Positions 14,319-19,526 of a DNA stretch of 19,526 nt are shown here, one piece after another. Numbering within the stretch: position 1 is the stretch's first letter; every line of letters starts with the position of its first letter. The notes below the pieces were generated by a model that was given only the letters and a program-made list of their open reading frames with translations, made no database searches and was not told the origin of the DNA. The stretch covers positions 1-19,526 of the forward strand of contig CAKUKJ010000008.1 of the NCBI GenBank assembly GCA_934662525.1, in the 5' to 3' direction. This DNA is from an uncultured Coriobacteriales bacterium. Lineage in GTDB: Bacteria > Actinomycetota > Coriobacteriia > Coriobacteriales > UMGS124. The translations under genes and the position numbers were made by a program.

Positions 14319-14513
14319 GAGTTCAACATACTTACGCCTGAAGGCTGCAAACCGCTCTTGGTTGACGGCCAGATTGCCAACGTTATGGATGCTTTTGGCG
14401 TGTTGTGCGAGTGGGAATGCTGCAGAGGTGAACGTCGGGGCATGATGAGACCTGATTTTTGCCGTCTTGCGAGGGCCCACATGCGCTGTTCTGGCGGTTT
14501 TGGGCAACCCTGA
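14319..14513 (+). pseudogene. Decayed N-terminus of a second DUF4143 ATPase
   Basis: A + strand frame reads FNILTPEGCKPLLVDGQI, then ANVMDAFGVLCEWE. It aligns with residues 3-30 of the intact ATPase at 1709 (NVLPPRDQYMPRIVDEQV, then RQYLGIFGAV) with one single-residue gap. Shared positions include N-(I/V)-L-x-P, P-x-(L/I)-V-D-x-Q and F-G. The alignment stops just before where Walker A should be; the frame then continues with unrelated residues to a stop at 14511-14513. No start codon is found where the intact gene has its ATG (14319 is GAG). It lies behind a 23-bp repeat array just as the intact gene does. I read it as a stump left by deletion. The match is short but its placement supports it. 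Confidence 0.5.
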
Positions 14514-14803
14514 AAGGCGGTCTCATTCGGGGAGGCCTATGCGCTCGGCACCGCCAGGCGAACCACCATAGAGCCCCACATAGGCGCTTGAACTGGATTT
14601 CACTGGTACGGTTGCCGACACACTCGTCCCATAGGGCGGGGTTGTGCCGCCTCGAAAGCATGCGCATGTCGTTTGGCTCGGACGCTGTCCATTTTACCCA
14701 TCCCCTCTCGGCGCATCGGTTCCATGTCGCCTGAAATGGCCCTTAAAGCTTGCGGCGCCGTTTTGTTAAAACGCCCCCACTGCATTTCCTGCACGGCTAA
14801 ACC
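14514..14803. other. No recognisable gene
   Basis: I see no family resemblance, ribosome site plus start, or clear hairpin here on either strand. Short frames exist on both strands but none reads as a protein. It is probably decayed DNA following the ATPase stump. Confidence 0.4.
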
Positions 14804-14871
14804 GTTGCCAAAACCCATGGCTTGATTCATCCCTTTGGTCTTGCTTTAGCATGACATTGCGTTTTGGCAAC
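14804..14871. promoter_or_regulatory. 11-bp inverted repeat upstream of trihaem gene
   Basis: GTTGCCAAAAC (14804-14814) and GTTTTGGCAAC (14861-14871) are perfect reverse complements with a 46-bp spacer, about 65 bp upstream of the trihaem protein start. The AT-richer spacer holds a TTGATT (14822-14827) and TAGCAT (14847-14852) pair at a rather long 19-bp spacing, a weak promoter candidate. The arms flank it as two operator half-sites would for a looping or activating regulator. The MerR or LuxR proteins nearby are possible binders. Confidence 0.45.
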
Positions 14872-14936
14872 ATTTGGAGAAACGGAACTCTGCAGTGTTG
14901 CCTGGTTCGGTCAGGTGAATTGAAAGGGGATACCAC

Positions 14937-16538
14937 ATGAGTTTTCAGACGCAGCGATTGTCTTGCGTGACCTCGCTGGCGCGCATGTCAGGCATGCTGG
15001 CATGCGTTGCAGGCGCCTGTTTGGCACTTGCGTTTATGCCGATGACGGGCGCATTGGCCGAGCACGCCGAGCAAGCGGGCGAGACCGAAGAGGCTGAGAA
15101 CCCGTATGCCGAGGAATACGGCCAATATGCCCCTCGGGTGTTTACCAACGAGTACGGCAATGAGATTCAACAGACCCCTTGGTCAAGCGGAGGCCTGCTT
15201 GGCTGGGGGTTCGGGTATTCTCTTGACTTTCCTTACTACAACAATTACGTGCTGAACGCCGACGCGCGTGGCTGCAACTCGTGCCACGACCTGGTCGACG
15301 TCGTGGAAAACGGCCTGCTGGCCGACGGTTCCCATCAGTTCTATCTGGCGGGATACCCTACGGCGACCATGAACTATGAGGACAGCTGCCTGGCGTGTCA
15401 CTATGCCTATGGCGTCGACACCATGGACTTCATTCACGGGCACATGAACAACGAGACGTTCGAGGCAATGAACGGCTCGTGCCTGTCGTGCCACTACATC
15501 GAGGAAGACGGCTCGATGGTGCTGTGGGATGAGGTCAAGTATGACGTTCTCAAAGGAATTGCCGACGTTGCGGCTGACGAGTCCCAGGCAACGGTCACCT
15601 ACGACCAAGACGTGATAACGCCTGTTGAGAACATGTTTACCGTCGAACATGCCGCCAACGATTTTAAGGATGACTACGTCGAGCACCGAGACGACATCCG
15701 AGACGTCTACACGGTATCGTTCGTCGGCGAGCTTGGGAACCCCTGCGAGTTCACCATCCAAGAGATGATTGACCTGTTCGGCACCGAAACGCGCACCATG
15801 ACGCGTGCCTGCACCTTGCTCGGCCCTGGCGCCCCGCTCATCTTCCAGGCGGAGGTCACAGGCATCCCGCTCAACAAGGTGCTCGACTACCTGGAGGTCA
15901 ACGGGGACGATACTCTCATGCAGACTAACGGATATGACGGGTATTCGCTTGTCACGTCTGTCGAAAGCTACCGTGCTACCGATGGCCTGCTGGTATTCGA
16001 AATCAATGGCGAGGAGCTGAGCGACGAGCAGGGATACCCCCTGGCGCTGTGGTTCGACCATGGCACGGCGGCCGGGGCGGGTACCGAGTATTTGAGCGAA
16101 ATCGTGTTCACGACTCCCGAAGAAGCTTCCCACGCTCCTGACATCACGAACAACTACTACGAGGCGCTCCACGCCGACTATCTCTACCCCTATGGCATCT
16201 ATGAGGGCGAGCTGATCAGCACCCCCAACATCGGCGTGCTCTCGGCCCAGAGCGGACAGGTTTTCGCCGCAGGGGAGCCCGTGCACCTCGAGGGCTATGC
16301 CTATGGCTTCGACGAACAGGTCGTCAAAATGGAGTTCAGTTTCGACCGCGGCCAGACCTGGGTCGAGGTTCCCGTCGAAAACGCCGACATCGATCAGTGG
16401 GTGTATTGGCAGATGGACGTTCCCGCATTCAGCGAGACGGGTGCCTATCTGGTGGAAATGCGCGTCACGTCGATCGGCGACGACGGCGAGGATCACGTCT
16501 GCGCGCGAAACCCCCAGTTCCTGATTAACGTCCAGTAA
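14937..16538 (+). CDS. Secreted trihaem protein fused to molybdopterin-fold domain
   Basis: This 533-residue protein has a Sec-type signal peptide (hydrophobic 18-37, cleavage near ALA-EH). A c-type cytochrome region follows with three haem sites: CNSCH (113-117), CLACH (151-155) and CLSCH (182-186). Residues about 255-400 resemble a sulfite-oxidase-type molybdopterin fold (VTGIPLNKVLDYL, ESYRATDGLLVFEINGE), and 432-533 an Ig-like dimerisation domain (GEPVHLEGYAYG, VKMEFSFDRGQTW). Cys292 in RACTLLGPG may stand for the metal-ligand Cys, but the usual CxGN is absent, so cofactor binding is uncertain. The ATG at 14937 has AAAGGGG about 7 nt upstream. It is followed after 47 nt by a smaller protein of the same fold. 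An extracytoplasmic electron-transfer role is likely; the substrate is unknown. Confidence 0.85.
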   Translation: MSFQTQRLSCVTSLARMSGMLACVAGACLALAFMPMTGALAEHAEQAGETEEAENPYAEEYGQYAPRVFTNEYGNEIQQTPWSSGGLLGWGFGYSLDFPYYNNYVLNADARGCNSCHDLVDVVENGLLADGSHQFYLAGYPTATMNYEDSCLACHYAYGVDTMDFIHGHMNNETFEAMNGSCLSCHYIEEDGSMVLWDEVKYDVLKGIADVAADESQATVTYDQDVITPVENMFTVEHAANDFKDDYVEHRDDIRDVYTVSFVGELGNPCEFTIQEMIDLFGTETRTMTRACTLLGPGAPLIFQAEVTGIPLNKVLDYLEVNGDDTLMQTNGYDGYSLVTSVESYRATDGLLVFEINGEELSDEQGYPLALWFDHGTAAGAGTEYLSEIVFTTPEEASHAPDITNNYYEALHADYLYPYGIYEGELISTPNIGVLSAQSGQVFAAGEPVHLEGYAYGFDEQVVKMEFSFDRGQTWVEVPVENADIDQWVYWQMDVPAFSETGAYLVEMRVTSIGDDGEDHVCARNPQFLINVQ

Positions 16539-16585
16539 TCTGGGCGTATGCAACCGTTTCGAGGGCAAGTTTAAGGAGAGCCTCC

Positions 16586-17401
16586 ATGACTACATGCATG
16601 GTAAAAAACGCCAGTCTAGCTGCGGGGGCCGCAGTGGCCTTGCTCGCTGGCAACGCATTGGCCCTTGCCGCTGACGCGCAGGCGGGGGATTCGCAGGGGT
16701 CGACTTCCGTTGCAACTGAGGCGAGTGGAATCGCCTCAGGCGTCGTTGCGGTGGAGCAAGACAAGGTCGAGGGCGTCTTCTCGTTCACTCAAGGCGAGGT
16801 GACTCCGACGGCCGTTGTCGCACGAAACTTATCCGGCGCGTCCGTCGCCCTCTGTGGAACCGGAGCCGTCGCAGCGGGGGAGGCCGTGAGCTATGAGGAC
16901 TGGGCCGTCGAGGTGACGGGCGAAGTCTCCAACCCGTTCTCCGCCACCCTGGCTGAAATGTCGGATGAGCAGGGAACCGCCAGCCTGGTCATGGGCTGCT
17001 CGTGCCTGGGCAACCCCGTTGACGGAAGGGCGAGCGCCAACGCCGACGTCCTGGGCATATCTCTCGCTTCGGTCATTGAGCGTGCGGGTGTTGGCGATGA
17101 CGTCAATACGGTGGTGTTCGCCAGCGCAGATGGCTATGAGGTGGCACTGCCCCTCTTCTATGTCAGGCAGCATTTCACGATTCTTGCTTACGAGCTCAAC
17201 GGTGAGGCCATGGCAAACAGCATGGGCGGCACGTGCCAGCTGTGGCTCGGCTCGACGGCGGCAAGTTATTATGCGCGCGACGTGACTCAGATTCGGTTTG
17301 AGGCGCGCGAGCAGGAGCCCGACAGGCCCGACGCCGGAGACATCGGCATGACGCCATCCGTTTCGGTCGTCTCAGGCACCGACGCCTGGGCGATGCGATA
17401 G
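16586..17401 (+). CDS. Secreted molybdopterin-fold oxidoreductase-like protein
   Basis: This 271-residue protein has a signal peptide (hydrophobic 9-29, AxA-type site near 28-33). Residues about 104-235 match the sulfite-oxidase molybdopterin-binding fold: WAVEVTGEVSNPFSATLAEM, then VMGCSCLGNPVDG, GISLASVIERAGV and SADGYEVALPL. Cys140 in the C-x-G-N motif is in the place of the molybdenum ligand. It has no haem motif and no dimerisation domain. The ATG at 16586 has AAGGAG about 7 nt upstream. The short gap from the trihaem gene suggests one operon, in which the two would exchange electrons or form a complex. Export by Sec rather than Tat is odd for a molybdopterin enzyme, since the cofactor is normally inserted in the cytoplasm; the cofactor may therefore be absent. 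Confidence 0.8.
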   Translation: MTTCMVKNASLAAGAAVALLAGNALALAADAQAGDSQGSTSVATEASGIASGVVAVEQDKVEGVFSFTQGEVTPTAVVARNLSGASVALCGTGAVAAGEAVSYEDWAVEVTGEVSNPFSATLAEMSDEQGTASLVMGCSCLGNPVDGRASANADVLGISLASVIERAGVGDDVNTVVFASADGYEVALPLFYVRQHFTILAYELNGEAMANSMGGTCQLWLGSTAASYYARDVTQIRFEAREQEPDRPDAGDIGMTPSVSVVSGTDAWAMR

Positions 17402-17480
17402 CGAGCACGGCCGTCTTCCTTGACCTCCTCTGGCCGAGCGGGCACAATTCGCAGGACGGGCGCAGGCGGGAGGGCGGTCT

Positions 17481-18431
17481 ATGGCAACGCAAACTTTGGA
17501 TATGTGGGGCGGTCTTGAGCCGGCGGATGGCGCAAGACCGCTCTCTATTGGTAAGATGGCGCAGCTCAACGGCACAACCGTCAAAACCTTGCGCCTATAC
17601 CACGAGATGGGGCTCATCGAGCCCGCGACGGTCAATCCGCAAACAGGGTACCGAGCATACCATCCCGAGCAGTCGCTCGAGTTCGATTTCATCCAGCGTC
17701 TGCAAAGCATGGGGTTCTCCCTTTCCGAGGTCAAGGCTTATCTCGGCATGGACAAGGAACTCGATCGGTTGCGCTTCTTACACTGCAAGCTTGAGGCGAT
17801 TGAACAGCGAATGGGAGAGCTCAAATCGGCCAGTGACTCGATCCGTTATGCGTTCAACCACCCCTCCCCCCTTTCCGCTGGAAGTGCAATCGAGGGGGAT
17901 AGGTCGGAGTTTGGGACGGTGCTGCTGCGCTGGCAGGGGCGTCGCGGCATACTGGTGTTCGACATCAAGCCGCAGGCGTTCTCTTCCAGGCTCACCCAAG
18001 TGGAGGTGGACGATTGGTACCGGCACATGCACGCGGTGAAGGACGCCATGATTGAGATGGGCATCCCGCTGGCGCTTTACCATGACGTGTCCATCTGCAT
18101 AGACGCTGAATCCCTTGCGTGCGACGAGGTGCGATTTTCTCGCCTCTATGTTCCTGCGGACATCACGTATGCCGCCCGATATCCCAACTTTGTCATGCTG
18201 CCCGAGGGGTTTTACCTGACGACGAGCGAGCACATGGTTGCCGATGCCGACGGAGGCTCCCTTGAGTATCGCGCGATATGCAGGCTCGCCTCGTATGCCC
18301 GTGAGCACGGTTACGACATTCGCGGCGACATGCTTGACGAGGGCGACGTCCTGGTTCCCTTCAACCCCCATGAGGCAACGAACAAGGTCGCGAGAATCCA
18401 GTTGCCGGTGAACATCGACCATGCATGGTGA
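17481..18431 (+). CDS. MerR-family regulator with GyrI-like effector domain
   Basis: This 316-residue protein has a MerR winged HTH at about 20-90: LSIGKMAQLNGTTVKTLRLY, HEMGLIEPATVNPQTGYRAY, then QRLQSMGFSLSEVKAYL. A linking helix (about 93-125) follows, and residues about 145-316 resemble a BmrR/GyrI-like effector-binding domain that would sense a small molecule. There is an extra 20-residue N-terminal extension before the HTH; the ATG at 17481 is nevertheless supported by GGGAGGG about 6 nt upstream. It follows the redox genes by 79 nt on the same strand and is convergent with the LuxR gene. Control of the redox operon is plausible by position only. MerR proteins act at promoters with long 19-bp spacers, which is notable given the 19-bp spacing upstream of the trihaem gene. 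Confidence 0.88.
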   Translation: MATQTLDMWGGLEPADGARPLSIGKMAQLNGTTVKTLRLYHEMGLIEPATVNPQTGYRAYHPEQSLEFDFIQRLQSMGFSLSEVKAYLGMDKELDRLRFLHCKLEAIEQRMGELKSASDSIRYAFNHPSPLSAGSAIEGDRSEFGTVLLRWQGRRGILVFDIKPQAFSSRLTQVEVDDWYRHMHAVKDAMIEMGIPLALYHDVSICIDAESLACDEVRFSRLYVPADITYAARYPNFVMLPEGFYLTTSEHMVADADGGSLEYRAICRLASYAREHGYDIRGDMLDEGDVLVPFNPHEATNKVARIQLPVNIDHAW

Positions 18432-18565
18432 TTGAGGCCCGAGATCCCGTAGGCGAGGTCGGCTGCTACCTCACAAAGGCGAACATGCCGCGCGACGCTC
18501 ACGCGAAGGTTTCAATCAGGATGTTTTGAGGGACTCCCGGCTTTGTCCAATGCGTACGAAGCGAC

Positions 18566-19526
18566 TTACTTGCAGACGAGCCTCTGAAGCTCGTCACGCG
18601 TGTGAACGCCGAGTTTGGCATACAGATGGCTGGTGTGCCCCCTGACGGTGTTTTCAGACAAGAACAGCTCCTCGGCGATAAAGGCCCGGCTTCGGCCCTT
18701 GGCAATGAGCTTGAACACCTCAAGCTCCCTGGCGCTGAGCCCGGCCTTCGCCCCCAGTTCGTCGCAGCGGGCGTCGACCGACGAGAACGCCTCGGGCTCG
18801 ACGTGCGGGTGGAGGTCCTCGAAAATCCTGGCGATGTCGTGCGATTGGGAGTTGACCGACGTCATTGCGATGCCTAGCAGCCACATGAGCACGAGGCCGC
18901 TGGATGGCGTCAGCGACTCGATTCCGGCAGCCATGCAGATGAACGAGCCGATATAGTTGCCGCCCATGTACATCAGGTTGAAGAAGAGGGCGAAAGTCAC
19001 GAACGGGTGCAAGTCTCCGTGCTGGGCGACGTCACAGGTCAGAAGCCAGACCGTCATCCAGATGAGGGTCGTCGAAACCTCGAAGAGCGTTGGCGCTGCC
19101 CAGCCGACGCTGGGGACGAGACAGGTGGCCACCAAGGCGGTGGTCACAACGACGAAGACGAGCTTCCAGAGTTGCAGGAAGTCCAAGGAGCGCTTTGAGA
19201 CGAATACCCAGAGGATGGCGCAGCCGGCGAGGACGCCCTCGATGAGATGCGTGGCGACCAGGCCGGCAAGGTCTGCCGTGGCCGAAGACCCGACTGCAGG
19301 CGCCAGGATTCTGCGCACGACGCAGAAGGCGAAGACGACGAGGGCGACGCGGCCGAGAACAAGGTAGTTCCCCTTGCGGTACACGGGCTCGCGGCTTGGG
19401 ACCTTGCGGCCGCCGACGCAGGCAGCTGTCGATGACTCCCGAAGCGACAGATAGGACACGAGCGGCAGAACGGCAGCAAGGATGTCGCCAAGGACATCGG
19501 GCGCAACGTCGAGCGCCGTCTTGAAG
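18566..19526 (-). CDS. LuxR-type regulator with membrane domain, 5' end cut
   Basis: The C-terminal 65 residues form a LuxR HTH: LSARELEVFKLIAKGRSRAF, IAEELFLSENTVRGHTSHLY, then AKLGVHTRDELQRLV. The rest is several transmembrane helices. A GTG at 19459 would give 297 residues, but the frame stays open to the window edge and reads as a further membrane helix (DVLGDILAAVLPLVSYLSL), so the gene is taken as partial with its start outside. Large membrane-LuxR regulators of this shape are greatly expanded in Eggerthellaceae, usually beside respiratory reductase genes. It is convergent with the MerR gene and near the trihaem operon, so it may respond to a redox substrate. That link is inferred. Confidence 0.88.
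   Translation of the reverse strand, partial: FKTALDVAPDVLGDILAAVLPLVSYLSLRESSTAACVGGRKVPSREPVYRKGNYLVLGRVALVVFAFCVVRRILAPAVGSSATADLAGLVATHLIEGVLAGCAILWVFVSKRSLDFLQLWKLVFVVVTTALVATCLVPSVGWAAPTLFEVSTTLIWMTVWLLTCDVAQHGDLHPFVTFALFFNLMYMGGNYIGSFICMAAGIESLTPSSGLVLMWLLGIAMTSVNSQSHDIARIFEDLHPHVEPEAFSSVDARCDELGAKAGLSARELEVFKLIAKGRSRAFIAEELFLSENTVRGHTSHLYAKLGVHTRDELQRLVCK

Noticed and set aside
14235..14667. Small - strand frames in the gap before the trihaem gene
   Set aside because: They overlap the repeat array or the ATPase stump, lack ribosome sites and match no family.
15183..16568. 461-codon open frame opposite the trihaem gene
   Set aside because: It is antisense to a gene with three haem motifs, a signal peptide and a good ribosome site, and shows no domain of its own.

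Overview
The window looks like chromosome of a high-GC anaerobic actinobacterium of the Coriobacteriia, most likely Eggerthellaceae. This is inferred from gene style only: a Tat-signal protein divergent from a LysR regulator, a membrane-anchored LuxR regulator, a secreted multihaem/molybdopterin protein, GTG/TTG starts and GC-rich codons. No rRNA, tRNA, insertion sequence, integrase or CRISPR array was seen.

Layout. (1) 1-1409: 5' end of a Tat-exported protein (- strand) divergent from a LysR regulator; the gap between them carries two strong inverted repeats. (2) 1579-3004: three tandem 23-bp repeats, then an intact DUF4143-type AAA ATPase. (3) 3121-8779, - strand: a McrBC-like type IV restriction pair (coiled-coil AAA+ NTPase, then DUF2357/PD-(D/E)xK nuclease), followed by a DUF1294 membrane protein that looks internally duplicated. 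(4) 8780-9679: a mostly decayed stretch with a possible SNF2-helicase scrap, then a DUF6508 protein. (5) 9967-11131: a MarR regulator with two small multidrug resistance (SMR) subunits, controlled by a nearly ideal double operator. (6) 11256-14024, - strand: a large SUV3-like helicase with a C-terminal zinc ribbon. (7) 14177-14513: five tandem 23-bp repeats, then what appears to be the N-terminal stump of a second DUF4143 ATPase. (8) 14937-18431: a secreted trihaem protein fused to a sulfite-oxidase-like fold, a smaller secreted molybdopterin-fold protein, and a MerR regulator with a GyrI-like effector domain. (9) 18566-19526, - strand: a LuxR regulator with a membrane domain, cut by the window edge.

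How the parts may work together. Three units have clear logic. The McrBC-like pair should act as an NTPase-driven nuclease against foreign nucleic acid. The MarR-SMR operon should be a self-repressing efflux cassette. The trihaem and molybdopterin proteins probably form an extracytoplasmic redox unit, with the MerR and LuxR genes as candidate regulators. The most unusual signal is that two 23-bp-period repeat arrays, 12.5 kb apart, each sit just upstream of DUF4143 ATPase sequence, one intact and one broken. This suggests a mobile or selfish ATPase-plus-repeat module, though that is an inference from this window alone.
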